Below, one piece after another: positions 16,665 to 26,020 of a stretch of 64,000 bases of DNA (positions within the stretch are counted from its first letter, which is position 1; each line of letters starts with the position of its first letter). The notes below the pieces were generated by a model. It worked only from the letters and a program-made list of their open reading frames with translations, was not told the DNA's origin and did no database searches. The stretch covers positions 29,303-93,302 of the forward strand of contig JAKQQP010000606.1 of NCBI GenBank assembly GCA_029564115.1, read 5' to 3'. The stretch comes from Candidatus Rifleibacteriota bacterium (GTDB taxonomy: Bacteria > Riflebacteria > Ozemobacteria > Ozemobacterales > Ozemobacteraceae). Made by a program: the position numbers and the translations under genes.

Positions 16665-19600
16665 TGACGGCTCCGCTCATTTTAAGAAATTCTAGCCTTT
16701 CCTGGCAATATGGGTAAAACTCGCAGGCTGGCTGACGGTTGGTATCACGCTGCAGGCATGACCTTGCGTCAGGGTGAGAAGAAGGACGACAGTCAAAAGT
16801 CTGGTCCTGTTTTATTTCATCGAGAATTTCGCTTATCTGACGCTCAAACCCGGCAAAAGCCGTCTCACTGACTTCAATTCCGTATTCAGGCCCACAACCG
16901 CAGTTGAGGGCTGCCGAGCGAAGAAAACCGCCCTGCATTCCCTTGTAAGCCTTTTTATAAGCCTCTTTCTTAACATACAGAAGGGCAGCTGATGCCTTTG
17001 CCCAGCCGAGATGGCGGCAGGCCATCAGATACAGAGGCATCTGCAGCTCTCTTGGCCGCGTTTCCTGCTGAAATGAGTTTTCGAAGATTTTTTCGGAATT
17101 CAACGTTGCTGTTGATGTTTTATAATCGACGACAAGCACAGCATCAGGCCCCAGACTTACCAGACGGTCAAACCTGCCACGAAAACGACAGCCATTGAAA
17201 GTGAAATTAAACCCATATTCGACACCGATCGTTGCACGTGGCGGCAACTGGCCAAGCTCATAAAGTGCCTCACAATATACAGGCAGAGCGTTCTGAATGG
17301 CATCGGCTTCCAGATGGCGTTGAAAGAACTCTATATTGCCAAGCAATGGCATGGCCGCAGTCGAAAAAATTGTTACAAGATCAGAACTATCGGGCTTCTT
17401 GCCTGATTCCCAGATGGATTTTGGTCGATGCAATTCTTCAAGACAGGCATGAAAAGCGTTGCCGACGATAAAATGAGGCTGCCTGGCAAGCAACGGATCT
17501 TGTATTCTGAGAATGTTCAAAAAAAAGAAACGTCTGGGGCAATCGACATAATTGGCAAGAGAGCTTGCCGTAAAAACAAAGTCTTCGGGCAGATGAATTC
17601 TGTCCATGTGCTGCCCAGAAAAATTTCTCGGGCGAATGCCGTGCACCGATGCCGATTCTGGAATCTGGCTTTCGAGTTCAGCCAGAACTGGCTCAAACAG
17701 CGCAAGAGATTCGGAATCGAGACGAGTCAGCTTTGTTCTGAATTCGCCCAGAGTGAGAGGTCGCTCATCCTGCTCGGGTTGTTCTGGCTGCAAGCCCGTT
17801 TCATGAATAAAAGGCGCCGGAATTGCTGGATCGGAGCCAAGACGCTGAGGATAAGTGAGTATCAGACCTTCTTTGGCTCTGGTCATGGCAACATAGAAAA
17901 GACGTCTTTCTTCTTCAAGATGATCTTCAATACCGACAGGGTAAGGATTGAAAAAATTCACGGGTCTCGCAAGCCGGTCTATCTGGTGGCGCAGCGCCTC
18001 GAGCGCTGCAGTTGGCACGAGAAGATTTTCGCGCAGATTGACCGGAAACTGGCCTTCGCAAAGACCGCAAACCGCCACAATCGGAAATTCGAGCCCCTTC
18101 GACTGGTGCACAGTCATTATGCGGACGCCCTCAGCCGGGCTATCGTCGACCTGTTCGAGTGTCGAGGCGTAGTATGTCAGCCACTCGTCAAACTCACCCA
18201 TCAGGTCGGAAGTGAGGGCGGGGCGACCGTATTGTGCCTGAAAAAGCTCACAAAAATCGGCAATCATGCCTCTGAAATGCAAAATATTACGCGCCTGTGG
18301 CGATTCAGGGTCGTGCAGAAGATGCGAAACGGTCAGAAGCAGCCGGGCAAAAACCACTTCCAGCGGCTCTTCGGCGCAGTTTTCCAGAATATTGATCATT
18401 TCGGCAAAAGAAGTGATTCTGGCGACAGTCTCAGCATCGGCCTCGGGAAATGAGGAAAGATCGCCGGCACTGATCTTTTCGAGAAGGTTCTGCATGGTAA
18501 AAGTTGGCGAAAGCTCGGCAAATACAGCCTGAACCCATAGAGGGTCGATCATGAAAACCGGCGAGGCAAAAGCTCGCTGCAAAGCATTGTTACGTTCGAT
18601 GCGCCCTTCCCCGGCAGCGATTTTAAGCAGAGATGCCAGAGCGATGACTTCTTCGGACCTGAAGAACTTCATGTCACCGGCGATGGCGAAGGGAATATGT
18701 AAAGACTGCAGACACTCGGCAATCAGATCTATCTGGTAGTTATTACGCACCAGAATGGCGATATCTGAAGGTCGATAGCGCCGCCCGGAACCGTAAACAA
18801 GCAACGCCGCGATTTTTCGACCAAGAAGCCTGGCCTCTTCGAGTTCGTCACGAACCTTGAAGAGCTTGACAAAACCTTCTTCTTTGCCGGCAGCACGCAA
18901 TTTGCCCACCGTTTCCGACTTGTCTTTCCAGGCGAGGCGCCCGGCAATTTCGATGATTTTGCTGCCTGAGCGATAATTTATCTCGAGCGGAAAAACCCTC
19001 GCATCGAAACGTTTTTTAAAAGGTCCCGCCGCTGTCATCATCGAAGGGTCCGCACCCCTGAAACGATAAATACTCTGCCTTGGATCACCGATCACTGCGG
19101 TGCTGACATCGGAACTATCGCCTTTCAGCAGGGTCAGCAACAGAAATTGCGCCGGGTCAGTATCTTGAAATTCATCAACCAGAATCACCTTGAATTTGCG
19201 GCGGTACACGGCCGCCACTTCTGAATTCTGCAAAACTTCGATGCTGAGGCTGATCAGATCGCGAAAGTCAAGATAACCGGTGCGCACCCGCTCTTTTTCA
19301 TACAGCCTGAAGAGATTGAGCAGCTCAAAAAAACGCGCACGGGTTCTCTCGGAAATATCGGCGCAGGCCTCGACAGCGGCAGCAAATTCATCGATGCCTA
19401 CCAGATTTGATTTGAGCAGAGAAATGAAGGTAAGAACCTCCTGCTGAAAGCCTCTTTTGTTAATAACCTTGCCGAACTCAACAAAAGCCTCGGCCTGCTG
19501 ATTCTTACAGATACAGCTCATCAACAGAGCTTCTTTAAAACCGGTAAGAAGTTTGAAGTCGGGTTTAACCCCGACCAGCCAGTATTGTTCACGCAATATC

Positions 19601-19902
19601 CGGGCACAGAACGAATGAAACGTCGAAATCCAGCACTGGTCAAAACTGTGCGGAAAATATTGCAGAACACGTTCGCGCAGCTCCAGGGCCGCTTTATCAG
19701 AAAAAGTCAGGGCCAGTATTTCTCGCAGACGAACGCCTTTTTGCAGCAGATCCCCGATCAGAACAGAAACAGTGCGCGTTTTACCTGTGCCAGGGCCGGC
19801 CACAATCAATGATGGCCTGTTGAATCTTTTGATGATGGCTCTCTGCTGCTCGTTAAGCCTTTTTAAATCTTCTGCCAGAGAGTTGGCTGCCGAATTGCTC
19901 AT
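16657..19902 (-). CDS. UvrD/PcrA-type helicase with C-terminal RecB-family nuclease (AdnAB-like, first subunit)
   Basis: 1081 residues. Helicase motifs: Walker A AGPGTGKT (35-42), TFSDKAALELRE, STFHSFCARILRE, LVDEFQDTDPAQ, GDPRQSIYRFRGAD, MTVHQSKGLEFPIVA and RRLFYVAMTRAKEGL. The nuclease part includes DCPRRFFFLN, FRGRFDRL and VVDYKTSTA, and ends with a cysteine cluster (SCLQRDTNRQPACEFYPYC) typical of iron-sulphur RecB-like nucleases. It is the first gene of a two-gene operon. The start lacks a ribosome site, but a weak promoter sits just upstream (19909-19937). Together with the 1051-residue partner it probably processes DNA ends for recombination. AddAB is the alternative, but AddB lacks a functional helicase, unlike either protein here. 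Confidence 0.88.
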   Translation of the reverse strand: MSNSAANSLAEDLKRLNEQQRAIIKRFNRPSLIVAGPGTGKTRTVSVLIGDLLQKGVRLREILALTFSDKAALELRERVLQYFPHSFDQCWISTFHSFCARILREQYWLVGVKPDFKLLTGFKEALLMSCICKNQQAEAFVEFGKVINKRGFQQEVLTFISLLKSNLVGIDEFAAAVEACADISERTRARFFELLNLFRLYEKERVRTGYLDFRDLISLSIEVLQNSEVAAVYRRKFKVILVDEFQDTDPAQFLLLTLLKGDSSDVSTAVIGDPRQSIYRFRGADPSMMTAAGPFKKRFDARVFPLEINYRSGSKIIEIAGRLAWKDKSETVGKLRAAGKEEGFVKLFKVRDELEEARLLGRKIAALLVYGSGRRYRPSDIAILVRNNYQIDLIAECLQSLHIPFAIAGDMKFFRSEEVIALASLLKIAAGEGRIERNNALQRAFASPVFMIDPLWVQAVFAELSPTFTMQNLLEKISAGDLSSFPEADAETVARITSFAEMINILENCAEEPLEVVFARLLLTVSHLLHDPESPQARNILHFRGMIADFCELFQAQYGRPALTSDLMGEFDEWLTYYASTLEQVDDSPAEGVRIMTVHQSKGLEFPIVAVCGLCEGQFPVNLRENLLVPTAALEALRHQIDRLARPVNFFNPYPVGIEDHLEEERRLFYVAMTRAKEGLILTYPQRLGSDPAIPAPFIHETGLQPEQPEQDERPLTLGEFRTKLTRLDSESLALFEPVLAELESQIPESASVHGIRPRNFSGQHMDRIHLPEDFVFTASSLANYVDCPRRFFFLNILRIQDPLLARQPHFIVGNAFHACLEELHRPKSIWESGKKPDSSDLVTIFSTAAMPLLGNIEFFQRHLEADAIQNALPVYCEALYELGQLPPRATIGVEYGFNFTFNGCRFRGRFDRLVSLGPDAVLVVDYKTSTATLNSEKIFENSFQQETRPRELQMPLYLMACRHLGWAKASAALLYVKKEAYKKAYKGMQGGFLRSAALNCGCGPEYGIEVSETAFAGFERQISEILDEIKQDQTFDCRPSSHPDARSCLQRDTNRQPACEFYPYCQERLEFLKMSGAVNV

Positions 19903-19908
19903 AGCCGC

Positions 19909-19937
19909 AGTCTATCGCATTCACAAAAATAGAGCAA
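19909..19937 (-). promoter_or_regulatory. possible promoter abutting the helicase-nuclease start codon
   Basis: On the minus strand TTGCTC (19937-19932), 17 bases, TAGACT (19914-19909), then six bases to the ATG at 19902. Both boxes are imperfect (3/6 and 4/6). It would yield a leaderless message, consistent with the missing ribosome site. Confidence 0.3.
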
Positions 19938-20032
19938 TATTCAAAAGAAGCACAAGCATTACAGACTGTTGCATAAGCTACGCCTGCCAGCTTAAAATTC
20001 GAAGGGTTCAAAATTTTGAAAGTGAGCAAAAC

Positions 20033-21070
20033 ATGGCCAGCAAACAGAAAAAAGAACAGATCATCAACATTCTTGAAGATCTCTGCGTAATTCACTCGCC
20101 AACCGGCTACACGCGCAAAGTTCTCGCGCACATCGAGCAGCTTTTCAATAAAGCCGGAATCAAGACCAGGTATACCAATAAAGGCGCTCTGATAGCCGGC
20201 AATCATCAGGCGCCTGAAGTGACGATAGCTGGGCATATCGACACCCTGGGCCTGATGGTAAAAGAGATCCGCAGCGACGGCAATCTGAACTTTACCAGAC
20301 TTGGTGGCCCGGTGCTGGCGGCATTTGAAGGTAGAACCGTGAGAATTTTCTGCGCTGACGGAAAAATTCATTCCGGCAGTCTGATCCTGAATAATCCGGC
20401 TGCGCACGTCAACAACAAGGCTTCAGAAGAAGTACGCAGCGAACAGAGCATGCACATCAGACTTGACGCTGAAGTCAACAGCGCTGAAGATACCAGAAAA
20501 CTCGGCATTCAGACAGGAGACTTCGTCGCCTTCGACGCTGGATTCGAATACACCGACACAGGTTTTATCAAAAGCCACTTTCTCGATGACAAGGCAGGGT
20601 GCGCCGCGATGATCGACGCCGCACTGTCTGTTGGCGCAGAAAAACTCAAAAAGTTGCCGGTGATGTTCTTCTTTTCAAACTACGAGGAAGTGGGCCACGG
20701 AGCCTGCGCCGGCATACCCGGTAGCGTCAGAGAGCTCCTGGTAGTCGACATGGGCGTAGTTGGCACAGGAACTGCCGGAGACGAAAGATCTGTATCAATA
20801 TGCGTCAAAGATTCGAGCGGCCCGTATGACTATGAAATGCGCCTCAAACTCGCCAATCTGGCCGATAAAAACAAGCTGCCATACAAACTCGATGTTTTCC
20901 CGTTTTATGGCTCAGACGGTTCAGCTGCTTTGAGAGCGGGGCACGACCTGAGAGTCGGGCTCATCGGCCCTGGTGTTTCGGCATCACATGGTAATGAGCG
21001 CACTCATCTGAAAGGGCTTAAAGCGACCCGTGACCTTGTTCTCGCCTATTTAAAAACAATTACTGACTAA
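20033..21070 (+). CDS. M42 family metallo-aminopeptidase
   Basis: 345 residues, typical for M42 (glutamyl aminopeptidase/FrvX-like). Dinuclear metal ligands and catalytic residues are in place: TIAGHIDTLG, the DDKAG motif in FLDDKAGCAAMIDA, the YEEVGHG catalytic and metal glutamates, VDMG, and the late HGNERTHLKG histidine. These cytosolic, often dodecameric enzymes trim N-terminal residues from peptides. The frame is open back to 19772, but the ATG at 20033 begins the family N-terminus and the upstream part is antisense to the helicase gene. It is a single-gene unit ending in a strong terminator. Confidence 0.93.
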   Translation: MASKQKKEQIINILEDLCVIHSPTGYTRKVLAHIEQLFNKAGIKTRYTNKGALIAGNHQAPEVTIAGHIDTLGLMVKEIRSDGNLNFTRLGGPVLAAFEGRTVRIFCADGKIHSGSLILNNPAAHVNNKASEEVRSEQSMHIRLDAEVNSAEDTRKLGIQTGDFVAFDAGFEYTDTGFIKSHFLDDKAGCAAMIDAALSVGAEKLKKLPVMFFFSNYEEVGHGACAGIPGSVRELLVVDMGVVGTGTAGDERSVSICVKDSSGPYDYEMRLKLANLADKNKLPYKLDVFPFYGSDGSAALRAGHDLRVGLIGPGVSASHGNERTHLKGLKATRDLVLAYLKTITD

Positions 21071-21110
21071 TACAAAAATAAACACCGACAGTGCCTGCAA
21101 TAAAAGCCTA

Positions 21111-21150
21111 AACCAAAACCAGCCCCCGTTGCCGGGGGCTGGTTTTGGTT
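21111..21150. terminator. bidirectional terminator with a perfect 18-bp stem
   Basis: The arms 21111-21128 and 21133-21150 are exact complements (GC-rich core GCCCCCG/CGGGGGC, A/T-rich outer part) around a TTGC loop. It separates the convergent M42 gene and the last gene of the pilin operon. Confidence 0.85.
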
Positions 21151-21165
21151 TCAGGGCTTAGAACC

Positions 21166-24100
21166 TCATTGGTTTCTGATGGTTTTGTCTATGGTTCTAA
21201 TGATCAGGTTAGAGCCATAAACAGGAACTGAAGTCTTGTAAGTTCTGGTCAGGAAAGCATTGCCGCCAATTTTTGGCGTGCTCCACTTCCAGGCACTCCA
21301 GGGATTCGACGGATCAGCCAAAGCCCCGCCAGTGTAGTAATCCCAGGTTCTGGCGTTGTCGGTGGCAACGATTTTGACCGGAATAGCCATCGGGAACTGA
21401 GCTTCAGTGCCTCTAAAGACTGCTGTAGCCTTGGCAGTAGTGCTGGCAATTTTGCCGGCTGGCAAAGATGTGCTTTCCCAGCGTGAGACCAGACTTCGGG
21501 TCTGTTCTTTGCCTGCAGAGTCGAAGTAGTTGAACGACATGGTGGCGGTAGCCACACCAGCGTTGTCACTGACACCCACCTGGAATACGGCTTCGACGTT
21601 GTCTTCAAGGAATCTTGGCGGCAAGAACGACACACCACCGTTGGTCACGTTGTCGATCTGCTTGGTATAAGCGGCGTCTTTGAAAGGCGCTACGATCTTG
21701 TCACCCATCGACTTGAGAGACTGATAATAATTGACCTTGCCGTTGATATAACCATCGACGGTCGAGTCAGGCGTCCAGGTGCTGCTTGTATCGATGAAGT
21801 TTTCATTGAAGGTTGTATTGGTGAGGTTTTTGAACGAATACTCGTGGTATTTCGACACAGGAGCATTGGCAGCGCGAGCAGCCTTGACCATCATCGGGAA
21901 ATAAGACACGGTGTTGTCTTTGAGTTCTGTCATCACGCCGAAGGGGTTGGGCGGCATATTATCGCGAACATGCAGAACAAGGTTGAGTGGTGTCTCGTTA
22001 AGTTTGTTACCAGACGAGTCTATAACTTCGAGATAAAACTCATAAGGCTTGATCGTATTCTTGCTCTTGTCGTAATAACCGGGCGTATTATTGGCATAGC
22101 CGGTCGGAATCTTGAGATTATCACCGGCACCAAGTCTGATGAAGTTCAACGGCAACTTGTAAGATACTTTTGCAAAGTAAGATACGTTACCATTCGGCAG
22201 AGTTTCGCTGAAAGACTGGGTGGCCTTCTGGAGTCTCTGATTGTTTTCTACAATGGCACCAGCGGCATTTTTGCTGTAGTAATGGCTGTATTGAACGTCA
22301 AAATTGTGATCAGTGCGTTTTTTCAGATATCTGCCGGCAGTATCGCGACTTGAAGTTTCAAATGCCACCTTCACCTTGCGATTCAACAATTTTGCAAACA
22401 CAGGTCTAAGATTCAGGTGCGAACTGGGTTTGCCGGCTGCAATCAGGTTGGCGACCTGACTTTTGGTATTGACGTTGTGAGTGCGATTGTTGTTATAGGT
22501 TGTTTGACTGGTAATACCAAGTTCTGAGTCAACGGCTTCCCAGGGGTTGTTGTCTGAGAAGGCGAGCTTGACCTGGCTCGGGTTACCCATGCCTGTCGGG
22601 CCAACGCCAGCGGCGAGATTGCTGCCGGTTATCCCAAACAGGTTGTTGGGTGCAGTTTCGCTGTAGAGAATTTTCGGAGACTGCATGTCGATGATCTTGA
22701 CCGTGGTTTTGGCTTCGATGATCATGTCTTTCGGCAGAGTGATGTAAGTGGTGATGATCCATTCCTTGCCGTTCCAGACTTTGATATACATGTCATATTC
22801 GAACATGCGGCGCATGGTGATAACCAGAGTGCCTTCGGTCGGGTCGGTGGGGGGAAGGTCGCCGCCGGTCTGGGTAACGATAGGCGTATTGTTGCTGAAA
22901 ACAGTCGTTTCAGGTTTAACGGCTACCTCCATTGGTTCACCGGGTTTGGCAGCATCCTGGATCAGGAATTTTTTCTCGATGTTGTAACCACCACCAGCTT
23001 TGGGCACCTTGTATTCAAGATGAGCAGTCACGCGAATCTTGCTGTTTGCAACCCAGCGCACATCGCCACCAAGGTTGCGAAACTGAAATTCGGGCTTGCG
23101 GTTAACATAGAACGGGTTCTTTTCACTTCCGTCAGAGTTCAAACCCTTGTTGTCGAGAAGCTTGGCGGCAACGTAGTTGAAGTTGGCCGCGCCCGGAGTG
23201 ATGTTATTGGATTTGGAAATATCGAAGAAAAGATTGGTCTGCGAAGCCACGTCGATTCTCCAGTAGTAGCTTTTGCCGGCTTCAAGACCATGGAAACCGC
23301 CACTGGGCTGTGCGCCGCTCGTCGGACTCCAGTAGGAATTGTTTTTGAGATAAGCTTTTGTGCTTTCAAGGGCAGGTATCATGTCGCAACGCTGAATTCT
23401 CGCGACTTCAAGAGTATTCGACTGAGGCGGAACGCTGCCTGAAACAACTATCGGCACCATGGCAAAGGTCTGGTCGCTGCCCTCGAGAATATTGCTGATA
23501 TACTGAGAAGCTGAAGCGGCCATGAACTTGAAGTTCGGCGTAGCCATAATACCATTGAGAACGTTGACTGCAGGCTCATGCTCGTATGAACCCACTTTGA
23601 CCGGTAAAGCCTTAGTTCCTTTGAGTAGGACGTTCGGCAGGTCATCGATGGTGTCGCCAAACTTCAGCAGGTCATAATCATACCAGTCATAGAGCACCTG
23701 ACAGGTGAGAATGTATTTGCCAGGCACCGGCGAATAAAAATAATGGTAATGATTCATACCAGTATTGCTATTAACAGGCGGTTTTGTCGTTTCGAGAGGT
23801 TTGCAAACCGGGTTGCCATAAAGGTCTTCAACCAGCCAGGTGCGCCAGCGATAAAAGACTTTACCACCCTTGGTCGAAGACTCAGGGTTGATGATTGAGG
23901 TGATGAACCCGCCATGTCTGCCGTCGTTATCCCAGTCGGGTTGTTCGGTCGGGTCCTGGGTGCCGTCAGGCAGTGGGTAGTTTTCGACCATATAGAAATA
24001 AAGTTTGTCAGGGGACAGTGTGGTAGGAGTCGGCTTGATCAAACCCACATTTTGACCAGTCGTACGATTGAGAGCATCAGGCATCGGAATGGTGTCGGGG

Positions 24101-25989
24101 TATGGCCCGACGATATCGAGGAAAGACTTTTTATCTGCAAGACTTATAACTTTGTCAGGAGTCGGAACATTGATAACCGAAAGTCTGCACTGACCGGGGT
24201 CGGCGTAAGTATATGCGTAGAACGGGGCACCTGCGGCGCCATAGTTGTAGTCGCCGGCATCCCATTTTCCGTTGTTGTTACCGATCACTGCCGACCAGCT
24301 GGCGAGCAGCTTTTTGGCATTACCAAGCCCCTTGGAAACCAGTTCATTCATACCGGCTATGGGCAACACAAAAGGAACGTTGTAATATCTGACCGCGAAA
24401 TCCTTGCGGCCGATTTCTTTGATCTGACCGCTGCGGCTGTTTCTTTCAAAGACGACTTTACCGTAACCCTGTTTGTATATGAGGTTCCCGTTCCAGGTTC
24501 CGTCTTCGGTGTCTTTACTGCCTTTAACCAGATAAATGGCTTCGTCAGGGTTGAAGTAATAGCGAGGATCATAATCGGCAACGTTTTTGGCCGGGTGGCT
24601 CATGGCGAAGAACATACTGCCAAAACCATCGGCTTTGATGTCGTCAATGACCATATTGGGTTTGGCACCGATCGCCGAAAGAATGCTGGCCATCGGGAAA
24701 GCCTGATAGCGTTCTTTGGAAATCGGAGACCCGGATTTCTCTTTGCGCTGAAATTTATAAATCATCTTACCGGTCTGGTCATAGGCGTAAACGATACCGC
24801 CCTCCTGGTTCCACTGGTTGGAAACCGCGACCGCAGAAATGTTCATTGAAGGAGCTTCGGCGCCGGTAGCCTGTTTGTACCAGTCTTTGATAACAGTCGT
24901 GCCAAGCGCATAAACATAGTCTGTCGTAGTGTTTCTCATTGAAACGCCGATCCAGAAGGTGTCTGTGTTATCGGGCAGACCGATCAGGGGGTTGCCGGCA
25001 ATAGGTTTATATGAAGATCCGTTCAGAGTTATCTCTGCGCCAGATTTGCCGAGGGGACGAGAATAAAAATAGGTGCGGGAAGGCTGAGCTTTGATCGGCG
25101 GCATGAAAGCCAGGTCGTTGGTCATTTCGTCGGCAGCACTGCTGCCGCTGCCGCTTGCACCACCACAGCCGTCAAGACAGCCGGCATAAATACGGCGTTC
25201 GACCTGCTTTTCGTAAGAAGTCGCAACGACGCTGCCCTTGCTGCTTGAATAACTGGGAGCATCTAAGTACATGTTGCTTGGCTTCCAGGTATAGAGGGTC
25301 CATTTGTGGGCTTTGCCTTTTTCGCGGTCACCAAAAACGACGTAAAATGTACTGAACTTACCCACCGCCTTAGCTGTTTTCCAGCTTGAATACCAGGCCT
25401 GATTGGGGATTTCATACCAGGCCTTGTCTTTGTAAGCCTCAAGATAGAGAGAACCTGAGAAAGAAGGCAGCGGGTTACCTGCAGGGGTGCTGACTTTGGT
25501 ACCGGTACCAGCACCGTAGAATTTTTTGCCGGCACCTTTGATCGAACGACCAACGGCACCAACGCGGTAAACGTTGGTACCAGCGCCCCAGGGGCGATGG
25601 TCGTAATGGAAATAAGCGTGATAACCCCAGTCGGAATGGTCTGTCGAACCAGAATCGAGAACCTGCCGTTTCAGTTTGGTCGAGAGCATGGTAAAACCAG
25701 ACTCGACTTCTTCGGTAAAAGTGTAAATGTTTCTGTTGAGGTCGACCGCGAACGAAAAAGTTTTGTTCGGGGTAAACAGATGCTTGGAGGGATCAAAATA
25801 TTTGGCTTTTTCGGGGTTGTTGAGACGAAAGACCCCTTTCAAGGCGGGCGGCCCATCACCGATGAGCAGATAGCATTCACCATTGCGCTCATATTCTGGC
25901 GCGAGGGCCCAACCGGGTTGCGGCAGCAATACCACCACCGCCAGAAGCAAGAACAACGCTTTCAGAATCTTTTCGTATCTGTTAATCAT
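21166..25989 (-). CDS. giant secreted protein (1607 residues) at the end of the pilin-like operon
   Basis: A signal peptide (ALFLLLAVVVLLPQPGWA) is followed by about 1580 residues without any domain I can name. Visible features: a Gly/Ser-rich cysteine pair near residue 270 (GCLDGCGGASGSGSS), a long tract rich in Tyr, Asn and Thr, and repeated beta-rich segments resembling Ig-like modules toward the C-terminus. Asp-rich calcium-type turns occur (DWDNDGRHGG). AGGAGGGG precedes the ATG. It follows three prepilin-like genes and an Skp-like gene in the position PilY1 adhesins hold after PilV/W/X. A surface or pilus-tip role is therefore inferred; no sequence resemblance to PilY1 was recognised. 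Confidence 0.75.
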   Translation of the reverse strand: MINRYEKILKALFLLLAVVVLLPQPGWALAPEYERNGECYLLIGDGPPALKGVFRLNNPEKAKYFDPSKHLFTPNKTFSFAVDLNRNIYTFTEEVESGFTMLSTKLKRQVLDSGSTDHSDWGYHAYFHYDHRPWGAGTNVYRVGAVGRSIKGAGKKFYGAGTGTKVSTPAGNPLPSFSGSLYLEAYKDKAWYEIPNQAWYSSWKTAKAVGKFSTFYVVFGDREKGKAHKWTLYTWKPSNMYLDAPSYSSSKGSVVATSYEKQVERRIYAGCLDGCGGASGSGSSAADEMTNDLAFMPPIKAQPSRTYFYSRPLGKSGAEITLNGSSYKPIAGNPLIGLPDNTDTFWIGVSMRNTTTDYVYALGTTVIKDWYKQATGAEAPSMNISAVAVSNQWNQEGGIVYAYDQTGKMIYKFQRKEKSGSPISKERYQAFPMASILSAIGAKPNMVIDDIKADGFGSMFFAMSHPAKNVADYDPRYYFNPDEAIYLVKGSKDTEDGTWNGNLIYKQGYGKVVFERNSRSGQIKEIGRKDFAVRYYNVPFVLPIAGMNELVSKGLGNAKKLLASWSAVIGNNNGKWDAGDYNYGAAGAPFYAYTYADPGQCRLSVINVPTPDKVISLADKKSFLDIVGPYPDTIPMPDALNRTTGQNVGLIKPTPTTLSPDKLYFYMVENYPLPDGTQDPTEQPDWDNDGRHGGFITSIINPESSTKGGKVFYRWRTWLVEDLYGNPVCKPLETTKPPVNSNTGMNHYHYFYSPVPGKYILTCQVLYDWYDYDLLKFGDTIDDLPNVLLKGTKALPVKVGSYEHEPAVNVLNGIMATPNFKFMAASASQYISNILEGSDQTFAMVPIVVSGSVPPQSNTLEVARIQRCDMIPALESTKAYLKNNSYWSPTSGAQPSGGFHGLEAGKSYYWRIDVASQTNLFFDISKSNNITPGAANFNYVAAKLLDNKGLNSDGSEKNPFYVNRKPEFQFRNLGGDVRWVANSKIRVTAHLEYKVPKAGGGYNIEKKFLIQDAAKPGEPMEVAVKPETTVFSNNTPIVTQTGGDLPPTDPTEGTLVITMRRMFEYDMYIKVWNGKEWIITTYITLPKDMIIEAKTTVKIIDMQSPKILYSETAPNNLFGITGSNLAAGVGPTGMGNPSQVKLAFSDNNPWEAVDSELGITSQTTYNNNRTHNVNTKSQVANLIAAGKPSSHLNLRPVFAKLLNRKVKVAFETSSRDTAGRYLKKRTDHNFDVQYSHYYSKNAAGAIVENNQRLQKATQSFSETLPNGNVSYFAKVSYKLPLNFIRLGAGDNLKIPTGYANNTPGYYDKSKNTIKPYEFYLEVIDSSGNKLNETPLNLVLHVRDNMPPNPFGVMTELKDNTVSYFPMMVKAARAANAPVSKYHEYSFKNLTNTTFNENFIDTSSTWTPDSTVDGYINGKVNYYQSLKSMGDKIVAPFKDAAYTKQIDNVTNGGVSFLPPRFLEDNVEAVFQVGVSDNAGVATATMSFNYFDSAGKEQTRSLVSRWESTSLPAGKIASTTAKATAVFRGTEAQFPMAIPVKIVATDNARTWDYYTGGALADPSNPWSAWKWSTPKIGGNAFLTRTYKTSVPVYGSNLIIRTIDKTIRNQ

Positions 25990-26020
25990 AAACCCCTCCT
26001 GTTCTTTGAGGAAAACCCGC

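Noticed and set aside
23914..24849. 311-residue plus-strand frame opposite the giant secreted protein
   Set aside because: Antisense to the giant gene, no start signals, and no recognisable domain.
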